A stretch of 64,000 nucleotides of DNA from Echinococcus granulosus (lineage: Eukaryota; Platyhelminthes; Cestoda; Cyclophyllidea; Taeniidae), in contig NW_020170467.1 in assembly GCF_000524195.1 (NCBI RefSeq), forward strand, positions 23,560 through 87,559. The letters are read 5' to 3'. Of this stretch, positions 36,103-50,500 are shown piece by piece; the stretch's first letter is position 1; the number at the start of each line of letters is the position of its first letter. The notes beneath the pieces are model-generated. The model was not told the origin of the DNA and did no database searches. It was given only the letters and a program-made list of their open reading frames with translations. The translations under genes were made by a program, and so were the position numbers.

Positions 36103-39100
36103 ATGGCCCTCTGTGGGCCGTTTCGCAAAAAGCGGCCTCCTAACAAACACATGGATGGAAAACCCTTCATGAAAGTATGCTTGACTGCTTATCTTTTGCT
36201 ACTTAAGTGCTCGGTTGTCTTTCCCTTATGTAGGGTTTAATTGAGCAGTGATATAGTTAGCACCTCATTCTACTCTTATTAGTTTGGTGGTGGATTGCAA
36301 AAAGGGTTGATTGATCATCTATTCTGTTAAAAGAAAACCGATCTTTCATTTTACGCAACTATTATGTACTTCTTGCAAAACTTTTAGCATTTGCATTTTA
36401 TTATAAAAGATGACTAGGTAGCCTCAGCAGTCGGCATTAAGACTTTTTCGAAGTACTATCATCTGAGTAATTCAACCTCCACTTATCTAGGCTGTGTCAG
36501 TGTCTTACCTTGTCACCACTGCTAAGTTTGTCATCTCATGTTGACACTCCCGTGCCTTCGTCTGCTTGTGTCTGTGCATTTTTTATGGCAATTTCATTTA
36601 ACTGTAGTCGAATTGCTTCCAAATATGCGTTTGTTTGTGATTGAATAATAAAAGTTTTTGTCGAGGTGAAGGGCGCTTGACAGGCTCGGTGAAAGTTCTT
36701 GATCTTGAATGGGATGTCTAGCGAAGGTATCCATCAGTCAATATGCAGTTAGATAGGTACGTTCTCACATAAGGCAACAGCATTGTTTGATGTCGCATCG
36801 TTTTGTCTGAAGGGGACCGCCTACTTAGACTGAGTACACCTGCTTACGGTATTCACATGTTTTTGTAATATGGGAGCCAATAAATGGTTATACTGTCATT
36901 CAAAACAATCACTGATCTAACTTTGCATTTATTAGACGATTATCTTGATGCTGATGTCTGTTTTCTAATGACTCTCGAGGCTTCGAATGCACATTTTCCA
37001 CCTGAAGTGTAGGAACGAGGGTGTATTTTGTGTGTGCCCTTTACCTCACCCATTCTATTGCATTCAGTGTGAACCTATTTCCCCTATTCTAACCTACTAA
37101 AATATGGTCATTTTGGTTGCTTAATTTCGTGAAAAAAATGCCAACTCGAATCCTTTATGCATCGAGTGCGCATTCCAATTGCAAAGCAAACCCACACCCC
37201 ATACCTCCATGTTAATAGGTTGATAAATCATGATTTTGAGAGCCGAAATTGACATCTCTCATGTCTGCGTTAAAAATGCATGCATGTTTATGCAACGAGA
37301 CTCAGATCGCAATGAAACCGTTGCTAATCTGTTTCCTCAGTTGCATTAATCATGAATCTTTTCGAGTGCTCGGATTATTCTTACTGAATTTTACCAAGAA
37401 TTTTGAATAATCAGAAATTGTACAATCGTCTCAGTTTTTGGCGGCATTGTAGCAATGCCGTAGGGAAAAAGGCCTCGGATTCACAATAGGCCATGCGCTA
37501 CCAATGGTATTATGAAATTTTGGGGTTGTCTGCATTTTAGCCGGAAAAAACAGCTTTTATTTCGTTTAAAAATAATGGTTTGTTTTTGTTCGGGAAATAT
37601 CATTTTGTTTTATCTATTTAGCAAAAACCTGACTGATCAGAGTACATTCAATAGATCGTAAAATCGCGGAGCTATTTACACTGCATTGTGGTGAAAAGTT
37701 TATTCTTAAAAAGCATTTTTTGAGGTATTGCATGACTTCCACGAGACTTGAAACAGATCTCGTCAAAGTTTTACTTGGTGTTAGAAATTGACAATGAATA
37801 AAGTCGCTAAATTGATATCAAAAGGTCCATGCTCGTTCGATCTATTCTGTATACGAAGTAAACTCCATGTCAGGGGGGTAGCGAACCATAATTTTTTTTT
37901 TAAATCGTGCATTATTTATAAGATCTATGCCTAACTTCATCCGCCCTGCCTAAGTCAGGCCTTAAAGTGAACCCTAAAGTGTAATTTCAATCGATTTGGC
38001 TGATTTGCTGGTCATTACTTAAATTGACGCGTGTCATGTATTCATGAATTTCGATAAGGTCCATCTGGTCAAGTTCTGTTTCAGCACTGTACCGTAGGGC
38101 CTAGCTCGCTGAGCTTTGCTTGCGAACGGACTTCTGTAGCGGTCTCGTATGTTATGCAGACTACTTTTCCTCTCAAGGCCAAGCTACCTGGCAGGATCTA
38201 TAATGCAAAGTAACATTTCGGTATTGCTCCTGGCTTCCATTTTTCTTTTCCATTTCGCCACTACTTTTATACCGTTCAACCACCTGCCTTGATTATCTAT
38301 AGGTCCTTGTCATATTTTGAGGTACCAATTCGTTGACAAATTTTGTGGAAAGGCAACTTTCTTGTTACGAATGATTTTAACTTCGGTTCCGGTCTTGCTT
38401 TATCACCGGCCATAGTGCGGAACTTGAAATCGAGAAAATTTTCAAAAAGTCAACGTGGTTTTAATACTTTTTCTGTTATAAGTCCCCACACTCGCGTATG
38501 CGGAGTAGCGTATGCCTTTCTCTTGTAGAAATGTGCTACTTTGTTTAGAAATAGACGCTTCTTCAAGACGCCAACAAGTGTTATGATTTATTCTTCACAA
38601 AAAGCCTAAGTGTATGGGGCGCATTCCACCATGATGTTACTCATTTTAGCGCTGTAGTTTTTTCTGAAGAATTTAGAAGCCAGACGAATCTGGAAGTATC
38701 TTCAGCCTAGACCTGCAAAAGCAATGGATGGCATGACTAAAGGCTGGTTCACTAGACCCTGACAAGCCTCTCACTGAGTAGTAAGTGCGGTAAAAAATAA
38801 ATAGCCTTCTACAACCCATTACTACCACTTTACCTATATCCTGGAGCTTCTCATGGAAGCTGATACCATTTTAACGATGGACTATGATAACACACCACCT
38901 TTTCTGTCAATAATGGCCTAAATGCAAGGCCTTTCGGAATGGTATTTTATGTTGCCAGAGCCCCTAGTATTCTCATTCTTCATTTTTTTTATTTTGACAG
39001 AAGACGGTAGTGAGTGTTCTTTTTATTGTAACTATAAGGCCGGTTTTAACGCTGGAAGAATAATTCCATGTTGATATGTTGTTGACCAACACTGAGGTAT

Positions 39101-41054
39101 TTGGTGTACTATTTTGCAGAGTTGATGAAACCAACCATTGTGATATGTTGAAAACTCTTATTATTTGTCAAAGTAATTCCAAACAATAACATCTAGTTAT
39201 TTTGATCCAATCTGATTTGACCCCAGTGGGGCATTGTAGTGATAATCCCCCCTACCCTAGTGGAGTCATGGCATGCTGTGCCAAGGTTCATCACCAACCC
39301 ATCATCTGCAAAGAAGTGAATCTCATCAAAGCCCTAATAGGATCTGGCATTGGGTGGTTGGTTTTACCGGTTTGATAGCAGTTGTTCGGATGGTTGGTTG
39401 GTTTCAGTTGCGTACGATGCAATCAGCCTTGGCGGAATTCTTCTCTTCCATTTTACCATGAGTTTTTTTTCCCATGGGTATCAGGTTTGCTATGAATCTC
39501 CTGTCTGCAAGTGCAATGAACAGATCCATTTGGGCCTGGGGCCTCTTTGAAGCATCATGTCATGATTCTCTGTTCCGGTAAAAGTGCTTCTTATTCTAGG
39601 GTTAATGTTGTAACGGGCTAGTTTGTTGCCTTTTCCCTTGGTAATCTGAGGTAAAAGAATTTACTTCAATGGAGTCAATACACTTCGTGTTTACTAGGGT
39701 GGCAAAAGTCAAGTTAGCTAAATCCTCTCTGCTTAAAATCATCCAAAGATGTAACATGTTTAGGAAGGTCTGCTACTCTTGGCGGCGAGGCATTGCGCGT
39801 CACTGTTGATTAAAGTGGATTGAGATGAACGTTTCAAGAACAACTTTCAGCATTGCTTAACTTGATTAATATAACTGTTTGTTTACACATATACTAACTG
39901 CTAGAGGCCTTTCAAGCTAAGGAAAAGCATCCCATTAATAACAACAGATCATGATGAACCTGAAGGCCCACACATGTATTTTTCACTTGACGTATGCTGA
40001 TACATATTTTAGTTTGTTTACCTACTGACTTGGAATGAGAGAAGGTTTTTGTGGCGTAACGTTAAGTGAATAACACGCCAATGTTTATTTCCAAGCGATC
40101 GACACACCGCCCAGTCTACATCTTTGGGTCAGGCAACACCTCCTCAGCAGGAGACAATGCTTTTCCCGCATGATTGTGTGCGATGGGCTGTAAGCACTTA
40201 GGTTGTCAATCTACCCTGTACGGACCAGCTCGAACCTGTATAAATAATATTTCTTCAGAACCAGTTTCTTCCTTCGTCCATATTCTTTTCACCTTTCGCT
40301 GTCCTTTTAAGAACACCCAGCTCTCTCTCGGCGTTACTATCAGATTTTAAGAAACTCAAGGAAGTGGATGTACCACTGTTATTTTTGAGGCACAGTATCA
40401 TCTATACAACGCCTTAGTCGTTTAAGGACTAAGGCACCAGAGACTGGTGGGGTGAAGCAGAACTTCATGCAGTTATTTGCTAAGGTCTGGGGGGGAAGTA
40501 GACCAGTGCAGCCTTGCAAAAGGCGTTTTCTACTTAATGTTGTATTGCTCGAAGGCTAAGAAATATACCTGTCTTCAGGTAGCATTAACGTCTCCCTTGA
40601 TGTTTTAAGCTAAATCAATTCGTTTATAGCACAATTTATTACATCTAGCTTTTTATAAACTTATAGACTATCTGTCGGACATTTGGGACACGGGGTTCAG
40701 ATAAGAATAGGCATGATACAAACCCCCTTTTGACTTAGATGGATACTAACATTAGTAAGATTCTATAGACACTTACTGTTCTAATTCTTTTGGGATCTTT
40801 TCTTGTAGGGCATAGTGTTAAAGACTCTCATCCGCAAGCCCAAGAAGCCCAACAGTGCAAACCGCAAGTGCGTCAAAGTGCGTCTTAGCAACGGTCGTGA
40901 GGTGGTCGCCTACGTGCCGGGCGAGGGGCACAACCTCCAGGAGCACAACATCGTGCTAGTGCGTGGAGGGCGATGCCAAGACCTTATTGGTGTGAAGCAC
41001 AAAATCGTCCGTGGAAAATTTGACTGTGCCCCTGTTCACAAACCTTCCAAGTAA
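36103..41054 (+). CDS. MRPS12: mitochondrial small ribosomal subunit protein uS12m
   Basis: uS12m sits at the decoding centre of the mitochondrial small ribosomal subunit and helps select cognate tRNA. Two exons were read: 36103-36174, ending MDGKPFMK before GTATGC, and 40809-41054, starting [20 protein letters not shown] after ttcttgtag. They join in phase 0. The second exon has the universally conserved S12 blocks [31 protein letters not shown] and [10 protein letters not shown]. The junction matches the fly and human proteins (DGKPFAKGVVLKT type). From the ATG at 36103 the product is 105 residues, short for the family (human 138). The frame stays open upstream to 35998 with a targeting-peptide-like stretch (PVRAYKSIVQ), so the real start is probably in an earlier exon. 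Confidence 0.92.
36175..40808 (+). other. 4.6-kb intron of MRPS12
   Basis: AT-rich, T-rich on the plus strand, and without a supported gene. Small frames at 38343-38528 and 39273-39550 look like chance. This is long for a gene whose two known coding exons total 318 bases. Confidence 0.6.
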
Positions 41055-41096
41055 TGATCATTGTGCTGCCTCCATCTCACGGTAATGTTTGTGAAT

Positions 41097-41102
41097 AATA
41101 AA
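41097..41102 (+). terminator. polyadenylation signal AATAAA of MRPS12
   Basis: AATAAA 43 bases after the MRPS12 stop codon, correctly placed for a short 3' untranslated region. Confidence 0.7.
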
Positions 41103-43504
41103 AAGTATGAGCTGTAGAGCCTTTCATTCTTTGGCTGTTACGTCTTCCCCCCCCAATTTTCGGCTTGTGTGTGTTTAACAGCTGGTGGTTCCTCTCTTCC
41201 TCTAATCTCCTCTTTTTAATCAGATGGAAATGATCTGAAGCTTCTGCTTATCGTTTAGCAGATTTCAGATTTATAACAGATATGTAATGTACACTTTGCC
41301 AAAAGGGGGATTTTGTTGCTTCCTTTAATTCTGCCTTTACTTTTGCTCATGATCTTAGCAAAAAATAACAGGGAAATGCCTATGCTTTCCTGTTAGCGGG
41401 TTCTTTTCCATCCTCCTCTCCATCTTCACCGTTTTCAAGTACCCACATTAAGTAGGGATAACCTGTCCCACATCTTATAATTATAACCCACCTGTAGGAG
41501 TTTTTGGCATTAAATCTGCTGTCTACTTCCGTGGCCGATTTCGTCTTCTTCATCGCTCGAATGCAGCTAACTTTATATTGTCTCTCATGGTAACAATGAT
41601 ATGGAATGCTATCGGTTCTGTTTACCTTCCCTTCTCATTCCCAAAGGGCATTTTAGGTTTAATTGACTGGAGTTGTTAAGGTCACCCTTTTTAAAAGATA
41701 TATATTCCATACTTTTCGGATGTTCATCCTGGGGATTTCGGCGCTACAAAACTGTTTGGAACTTAAGCAACACGTACTACTTGGCTGAACTTTACTAGTC
41801 AAGTTTCAGGAAACCATGAAATGTTTAGGTTGAGGGATCTCATCTTCAGACCTTAAGGGGAACTGCGTAGTTATTATTTGTAGGTAATTGGTCGAGAATT
41901 CCCGCATCCCTAGTTGTTCATTTGTTCAATTTAATCTTTTATTGCACTTTTGAAAACTCTTTCGCTCGTGTTTTTCGATGACAAATACTGAGTTATTTTC
42001 TTCAAGTCAAGATGAATTATGGAATTCAATTTCGATAGTGTGGCATACTTTCACTGTTTCGCTCTTCTACCTCTCAGTTCGACATCTTTCGATGGAGTAG
42101 AATGTTTGGAGATAGAAATCTTGTACTATGTAATGTTGAGGTTTTATAAATAATCAAAGTTTATGGTTAATCACAGAGAGATCGTCTTTTTTTTGGGGAA
42201 CGGTGCCATCAGCTCAGTCACGAGGTTCATCTAGCTCGCCAACTTGGCACCTGAAGGGTGGACTCAAACAAGCATTCATTACGCTTGCTTGGTGGTTCGT
42301 GACCGACCGTCACTTCCTTCAACCACATAATTATGTCAGTTCTTCCTGTTATTTGAAGTAGTAAATTGTTCGCTGTTTGGCTATTGTTATGTCATCCATC
42401 TTGAGGTAAAAGTCTAGGAATGAATGCTAAAATGTTTCCAGATGCAGTTCTAAGTCCTCCAAATGCACTATCGAAAATTAAAATTCTTTTTCAGGTGTTG
42501 GCATGGCCTTTACTGAACTCTACTGCTTTCCTTCCATATCTTTGCGTTGGTGAAATCGTCGTTGATTCATGCGCATGGACTTACTCTCAGTACTGATAAC
42601 TTTTGACACTTGGCGGAATGGTGGATGCTTAATTATTAAAAACAATTCGTCTACTTTTTGCTTCTGTCCGCTGAAGAGACGCCATCAGACTTCATCGTAG
42701 GGTCGAACTATTTGGTTAAAAGTTTGCCATTGAGGGTAAAATACGGTAGGACTATGGTGGCGATGATTACTACGTGTGGGACACATGATACGGCCTTTTT
42801 GGTGGCGCCATAATTGTTACTCTGGGTTATTTGATCTCTCGAATCGTGCCATTTATAAAAGGTAACTTGGTTTTCCAGCCAGAGACCTTATGTCAGATTT
42901 TGCAACATATTCGGGAGTTGATTATTAACCTAGTTATTTCTGGTGAAAAATCTGTTTTTTCCAAAAAAATTAAACTTGACGGATAGTCCTAGGAGCAGGT
43001 GTTCTATTGACTTTGATTGAACAGAAAAATTGCCGTTTCCAAGGCCTGTACATCGAGATGGTAACCAGTTTCAGTTGAACTCAATCAAGACTATTGACGA
43101 CCGATCAGATCACGGGAGTTGACAAATAAAACAATCGGAAATTGGTCATTAGTACTTGATACACCCCATGTTTGTCTTTGAGGGACAGATTCTTATTTCT
43201 AAGGCTAAAATAAAAAAACTTGAAGATTTTCCGGCAGAATTTACACCAATTTAAGCAGAATAGTAGCTGATGTGGCTGGGAGATGCGTCTGGGAATCGAC
43301 CTTCTAATCTCGGAATTACGATTCCTCCAGAAATATTCTAATCTTAAATTGTCATTAATCGACGCAACACACTAGCGCCGGCGTTTTTGATTGAGTTCTT
43401 GCGACAATTCTATCTATTCCCTTAATTTTCCCACTTTATGTGACAACTGCTGCTTTTTTCACCTTTTTTTTCTTGTTATCAAGAAATGTCGTTTATCTTT
43501 TTAG
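41103..43504. other. interval between MRPS12 and the first recognised LCLAT1 exon
   Basis: AT-rich with no coding frame recognised. It must hold the LCLAT1 promoter and probably its first exon with the start codon, since the exon at 43505 starts in frame after an acceptor without its own ATG before conserved sequence. Confidence 0.5.
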
Positions 43505-46500
43505 CTTGAAACTGATCCGATTCCGCAGCCAGTAGCGCCGGCCTATCTGGTGACCAAACGTCAGCGTGTCCGGTGTGTTCTCTGCTTTCTAGTGCTCATA
43601 TTGACGGGCTTTTTCGGTGTCATCTTCATGATGGCTCCCCTCCTACCCCTTGCCTACCTCACTCCCTCCTTCTTCCTTCTTCTCATGGATTGCGGTGTCC
43701 GAATGTGGTGTATGCTCAGTGAGGTGATTATTTCGCCCTCTTTTTTTCCCCACCTTTGTTCACCTTACTTGACTGCTTAGGAGGGGCGACGATTAGCTCC
43801 CCAATTGCTGGGGCTAAGTTTAGGGATTTTTTGATGAAAATTTTAAAATTTGACGCGTTGGCAGCCAAACTACGGCGTACTTTGAACAGCTGACCGCTTA
43901 TTGGTTGTCATTGCCGCCAATTTTATTGATTTTGCGGCGCCTGGTAGTCCTATCGATTTTTGGGCCCCACGGTCAGCTGATCAACCCGCTAGCATGTTTA
44001 TTGATTTATTTTACATCCGGTGAAAACTCAGTTGAATGTCAATTTTTTCGAATTTTTCATTTTTTTCGTTTCATTGGCTTTAGATATTGCCAAAATAACA
44101 AAGAAGATTACTAATTATTATAATTTAATTCGTCAGAAAGTCCATAATTTTTGTGGTAGTTTGATTCGTGGTAATTATATTCGTAAAATAAGTGGTTTTT
44201 TCATTTTTATTGGACTTTTTTCCACTTTATCTTACTAATTATCATTTTGGCAAGTAATTTTATTGATTTGATTTGTTTATGCGGTCATGGCATGGTGCTT
44301 TGTTTATCAAATAAGGGTAGAAAGTAGACAGCTGATAATAATATCGGCCAAAATGTACTTTGTGCTATGATAATCAAGCCTTTTTTGATTAAGCCTGTTG
44401 AAATGCCTACTGCTGCCTACCGCCTTCTGCGGTCATGTCACTGGGTTAGCGATTGTCACTTCCAACGACCAATAAATTCACTTGGTTAGCGTTGGCATCA
44501 TCGACTCCATGTCAATCAGTGGGTATTTTAGCTTTTCATTGATAGTATGACTGTGGGAGATTAATTTTGGTGAATTTTTCATCGTTTCTTCAGAATTTAG
44601 CGATTTCATCGAATGGATCACCTTTAGTCTGGAGAGGGATTGGCATGAAAATGTTCATGAAAGGCGCTTCTAAGTTTTGCAGTCCTTGAAATTGCTTTTA
44701 GATCGGAGAATACCTTCGTTTTTGAATGTTACATCGACTATCAGATTATCGGAAATCTCAATTCGACTACTGGCTTATGTAAACCTTCTCAGGTCCTTCT
44801 CTGTGGCATTCTACGAATTCAAATCCGCCTCTTTGGTGACGATTTTGTTCTCCCCTCCTCTGTCATCACAGAGGCGGTAGAGTCAACATCGACGGGCACG
44901 TCTAGTCTGCTTATCCTGAACCATCGCACTCGTCTTGATTGGATCTTCGCCTTCTCCCTGGGCCGCTACGCACGCCACCTCAAGGTTGTACTCAAGCGCG
45001 AACTCTCCAACCTCCCAGGAGTGGGATGGGCCATGCAAATGGATGGGTTCATCTTTCTTCGGCGTCGTATTGCTGTCGATTTGGCGCGCATTCAGCAGGC
45101 TGTGGAGTACCTTCTGCGTCTTCAGGGTAGCGCTCATGTAAGTGACTTGAATGACTGCACTACCACTCATCTACATTATTTGCCTCTTGAGTTGGTTCTT
45201 CTCTTTCAGATTCTTCTCTTTCCTGAGGGTACTGATCTCAGTGTTTATGGACTGAAGAAGAGCGATGTTTTCGCGGCTAAAGCGGGTCTCCCGCGCTACC
45301 GCTACACTCTGCATCCTCACACTACGGGTTTTGAAACCTTTGCTCGAGCCCTTGGATCCGGTACGTCTGTGTGTCTCTTCTCCAAGGCACTTTTTAATAG
45401 AACCGATTTAAATATTCTGATTGGGTCCTATAAAACATGCTATGTTATTTGTTCATTAGACAGTTTTTCACTCGTCCAGTTAAGTAGTCCTATTTTGAAA
45501 TCAGTTTTTGAAGCCACCATCTGTTGACTTGAAATTAAGCTATCCTTCTTGAGCACTTTGTAAACATTCTAACGAATCTTTCAGGTAATAGCAGTAGGCC
45601 AGCCACTAAGAGATTTGACTTTAATAAGCTTTAGTCAGACTGTCACGAAATTGGCATTTGTGAAATGCGTTATAGGACTTGTGCATCAAATGGATTTTGT
45701 GAGTTGGGTCTTCACAATTGCATTAATTTTCTATATCGTTACTCCACTTTTTAGCACACAAATTAATAGCTGAATCGCGTCGGTAGTTGCTCAGGTATAC
45801 ACACATTACTGACCCTAGAGATGCAAAGAATCAGAGTAGCATGGGTAGATCCAACTGTGCAGAGCAGTTCCATGATTCCCTCCCTCCGTGGGCAATTGGA
45901 TGTTCGAGGTCCCCTGCATCCATCCGCTTATGGGTGACTCTACAGGGGGACTATGTATCCCCCACATTGAGCGCAAATGCCAACAAAGCTGAATTTGTTT
46001 TCCCTACACCTTCACATTCCATCCACAATTTACAGCTTGTGGCAAAATCTTGTTCCTTCTTCTTTGGTGGAATTCGCTTAGCAATTTCGTGCTTATCTTT
46101 ATCCCAGGGTGAAAATCATGTATTTCTACTTGCCAGAAAGAACTCGGTACACAAATTGATGAATTTCTAATACCCTTCTTCCTCCCCCTCTTCTTTTTCT
46201 TTCCTTTCCCTCATTTTTAAGGTTAATTTAAAATGTCGATAACGTCTCCCCAAGATCTCCCGTAATCATTCTCTAAATATGCTGTTGAGGCGAAATGGTG
46301 GAATCGCTGGCATGAGGTCAAGCACATGCTGAACTATTTCATCTCAGACGGAAATTAATTTTGCTTCAAATGAGTCCGTATCGTTTTGTGAGTAGGAAAC
46401 TTTGTTTTGAAACAAACTCTGTTCTGAAACCCTTTAGGTTTTTATGGAGTTATGCATTCAGCGGGAGCCACTATCTCTTGGGAGGGGATTAATCTCTAAT

Positions 46501-47541
46501 TGCGTTTTTTTCTGTCAGGAATTGGCCCATGCTGTGGAACCAGCTTACGATGGGACAGCTTAAGGCCCTTTTTAAAGAAAAACCGCTGCGTTCTAACCCT
46601 ACCAATCCATGTATGCCCAATGGGGAAAGCTCTCATTTAACCTGAGGTAATTTTAATTGACTTGATCATTATAGAGCTTGCCTACGTGTACGACGTAACG
46701 GTGGCTTATCCCTATGCCCTGACCGAGTCGGAGCTGCGAATGGCTACGGGCCATTGTCCTCAGGAGGTGCACTTCCACGTACGCCGTTGGCCGGCCCACC
46801 AGCTGCCTCGACCAACTGATGCGGCCCTAGTCACCAACAATGGCAGCACCATAAACACCAGCCCGCTGGCGCGTTGGGTACAAGAACGGTGGGCAGAGAA
46901 GGAGCAGATGCTGAAGGACTATTATGGTGGGTCAAGACTTCTACTTTTGATTGCCAAAACTACGACTTGCCTGCTTCCACCTTGTCAGAAAGTAAAACCG
47001 ATGTGGGATTGGTTTCCTCCTCCCACCAACTAGAAGCGTGTTCTCCTCAGCCCGTGTGACCAGGATATTAATTTTATCTAAAAAGTCAATAGTAAAAACA
47101 TTTTTCTCAAATAATAAATTTCTCATGGATCCCAAAAGCCGTTTATCTGTTTCCTCGCCTAGCCAGCCTTTTTGTTGGTTCAGTCTCAAATAATGTCACA
47201 GTTCAGCTTGGTACGCCTTAACCATTGGCCTTCTTCTCCCTCTAGCTCTCCCGCCAGACGATCGTCGTTTCCCCGGCCCTGAAATCAGTCGTGAGGGCGC
47301 AGTCATCTCCGGTAGCGACGACCAATGGTCACCCGGAGCTTGCGCCGTGCTTGCCTATTGGCTCATCTTTTTGGCCTTCAGTATAACTGTCCTCTGGTGC
47401 CATTGGGTAGTGCAATTGTACGTTGTCGCCATGACCATCTTCTTTATTTATCGCGGTCGCGAATCCCAGGGATTGGCCGAATGGTTGGCCGAACTGGCCG
47501 GTGTTCCATTGACCCCGGACAAGACACATTCCACTGATTAG
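43505..47541 (+). CDS. LCLAT1: lysocardiolipin acyltransferase 1 (AGPAT family)
   Basis: The family uses acyl-CoA to re-acylate lysocardiolipin and other lysophospholipids at ER or mitochondria-associated membranes. Five exons: 43505-43723, 44793-45137, 45210-45360, 46675-46926 and 47246-47541, with junction phases 0, 0, 1 and 1. They give 420 residues (human 414). Exon 1 holds a membrane anchor and the family start (GFFGVIFMMAPLLPL). Exon 2 has catalytic motif I NHRTRLDW and PGVGWAMQ. Exon 3 has motif III LLFPEGTDLS, the Asp-containing form typical of the lysocardiolipin branch, and LHPHTTGF. Exon 4 has motif IV DVTVAYP and HFHVRRWP. Exon 5 has two C-terminal membrane segments. Every acceptor is pyrimidine-rich. 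The first recognised exon starts after tctttttag with LETDPIPQ, so the initiator is probably in an unseen upstream exon. Confidence 0.93.
43724..44792 (+). other. LCLAT1 intron 1
   Basis: AT-rich intron with donor GTGATT and acceptor ccttctcag. Nothing recognisable inside. Confidence 0.6.
45361..46674 (+). other. LCLAT1 intron 3
   Basis: Donor GTACGT, acceptor attatag. A more balanced-composition open frame at 45787-46170 (+) has no family resemblance and may be an old repeat. Confidence 0.55.
46927..47245 (+). other. LCLAT1 intron 4
   Basis: Donor GTGGGT, acceptor ctccctctag. Nothing else seen. Confidence 0.7.
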
Positions 47542-50500
47542 ACTTTCACCCCCTTTGATATGTTCTCTATGCTCGGGTTTGATGGGCTTTGGGATATAGT
47601 GTGTCTCGATGTCCTTCTGCAATTAGCTTTTTTTTAGTCTACATGTATATCCCTTATTTTGCGCTTAGCATTAACGACAAGGGATGTATCTTTTGCCTAT
47701 GGAATCCTGACTATTAAAAAGTATGCAATAATTGGGCGCCTTCTTTGTGGGGCACATTAGGGATGAGGGAGTGATCAAGGCAGGGAATGGATTTCATGTA
47801 GTGTTCGATTTCCCAGTGAGGCGTTGGGCATTGCGGAAAGGTTTTTGCTATCGTAGTTACTCATTTTTAAGTGTGTCAACTTAAACAAGGTGTAGAGGTG
47901 CTGAATGCAAGCATCAGATGTGCCCACACGTCGGTTTACGGCAGACTTAGGCTCGTTGAAGTATATGTGTGTGTGTGTGTGTGTGTGTGCCTGTCAGCTG
48001 GATGGTCAAGTGTGATTGTGAAGAAGGCAACTCCATTGAATCGTTGCTTAGTGGTCACTGGATTCGTGAAAAATCCATTGAATGTTCACCAAAAGTGGTT
48101 TTAATCCAATGACGTCGCATCGCGTTGAATTTGACACTGTGCCGACGCATTGATCCTGGCCGACTTTTTTGTGACTATGTAAGCAGTCAATTTTTAAGAA
48201 GACCATCATCTTTCTCTTCCTACTTTATTCAATTCTAGCATTCAACTTTATTTCTGTCTTAGTTCCAATGATCTATTCAGGCTACCAAAGTAGTATCAGG
48301 TAGTAGTCTGAGGTAGGCGTTTTGCCCATTAGGCGGTGACTTTCACCTCATCCACTGTCTTCCCTTCAGCTCCAACCTCACCCTACTCCTGACCCGAGGT
48401 AGCAGGAATACTTCGCCGTAGACAGGAGGTTTGGGGTTTACAGGTGCTGGCGTTCTCAAAAGGGGTGGTGAAATTCGGCAAAGTTTATTTTCACCTAATT
48501 CGGGCCTATACACCAGCATCCTTACGTGGCACTAATAATATGATTATGCACATTTTATAGTGTTTTATAAGGAGGAGAAAATTTACTCGAAAAACGAATA
48601 ACTGCCGTCTTTTTTCCAGCAGCTGACATTCCAACACTCTGACAGTCCCTCCTTTTAAGCGCCACGTGAGCAGAGAAAAGATGAGGAAATGAACGACAAA
48701 CATTAAAGAGCCTTTTCTCACTAATGAGAACTGAAGAAAGAGAAACTGTTTTATTTTTAATGAAAAAACTTGCATAGTTTGATTTTGTTTGGGCAGGCGG
48801 GATGTCAGCCTAGTATTACTGACGCCAGAAGCTTGTCGTGTGACTACTTTTACCCGGTGGTGCTACACACACCACTGAAAGCCTCTTCTCTAGCCTAGGA
48901 ATCAAGATAAGCTCCTTTCTTGAAGCAGATAAGCTGGAATCACGTTCGTCAAGTTCACCGTTGAGCACATTAAGGCAGTTGTAGACCAAGGCACATCGAT
49001 TCCTGAACGCAGATATTCGTATACTCTTGACAGGCCTCTTACAAATGCCAACACATCACCGTAGCAAACCAACTAAGGAATAAGCGACGCCGGCTAACCT
49101 CCCCCCAACATAATCTAATTTGGTTGCCTCCAAACAACCCCGTAGGTAGGGGTTGGCGACGGCTAAGATCTTTCTTTGACGTCGAAGTTAAGCACACGCA
49201 GATAAGGGCGTGGCATAAAGTGGCAAAAATGTCCCATAAATGTGTACAGTAGAATGCCAATTTCCGACAACGTCGAAAACAAAATGTCATGAATAATTCT
49301 TTTTACATTGAACGAGGGGGTGAGTCCAAAATTTTACGGCTCAATTAAGATGATAACAAAAGAAAAAAATCGTGTGCCTTTTTTTAGGGGTATTTTTAAA
49401 GAAAAGATAATTTGCAACAAAGTGGAAATGAATCCCCCAATAGCCTTGAAATGATGACCAACTTATGGGCGTCAACCAAGGAATTGTGTGGACGACTACA
49501 AATGTGCAATGGCTAAGTTGGGTAATCGCGACACCTCGAGTCTTCCTAGGTCAAGGACTAACACTCACTAGTTGGAGCGAGTGGATGCTTTGTTTAACTA
49601 GCCGAACACTTCACTCTCCCACAGTGCCAATAGCCGTCTAGGGCTTCGCCGCGTTAGTAAGTAGTATGGCTTGCCACTACTTGGGGTTAGCAGGACTTCA
49701 GGAAAGACTCGAGGCTCTGCGAATCTACGGAACACAAAGAAGGACCGCAAGAGTGATGATCCGGTATGGTAAGAATGTGGTAAAAAAAAGTATCGAACCG
49801 CCGCACAAATTCGTAGGACAAACACAAGTCAAAGCTCGCATTTAAAGCATTTTACAAACATCCAAGTTTAAAGCAAATAAAGAACTTCTAAAAGACAACG
49901 AAGCGGGAATTTGATTCTTTTGTATGTACACCCAAGTGATACACTTGATTGACGCTAAATAAGAAAACTCTTTTTAGTTAGAGTAAATATAAGACAGTAA
50001 TTTTTACCTATGAAAGTTGAATTAGCTTCTAAGTTTACGAGCAAGTTGTTTGAGAAAGGTATTTATTTGTTTTTGCAAACCAATCGTCTGTTATTCCCCC
50101 GAAAACAAATACGGCGCCTTTTCAATTCAGGTGAAAAGAATTCCCACCCCATTGTGTCTCTATTTAGTAGATTATGGTTGTTTCGACTAAATTTTAAAAT
50201 TGCTTTTTAGCCAAAGTGAGACCAGCTTCTTTTCCGCCACCTGCACCAGCACCCCTTGATTGTAAATATTTTAACCTTATTGTCACCACATCATTGTCTA
50301 CAGAAACCAGGCGAAGGCACTTGACCGAAGTCCATTATGCCTCCCAACACCCTGACAATAGAGCGTTTTTGCAAAGAAAAATTCCTAAAAGGGTGTAACT
50401 TACGCTGAATACTTACTCCTTTTCGGAGTTGTAAGTCAACATCCAAAATAAGGGCTTCAGTCGGTAGTTTTCACTACCAACTTCTCTAGCAGAATATTAT

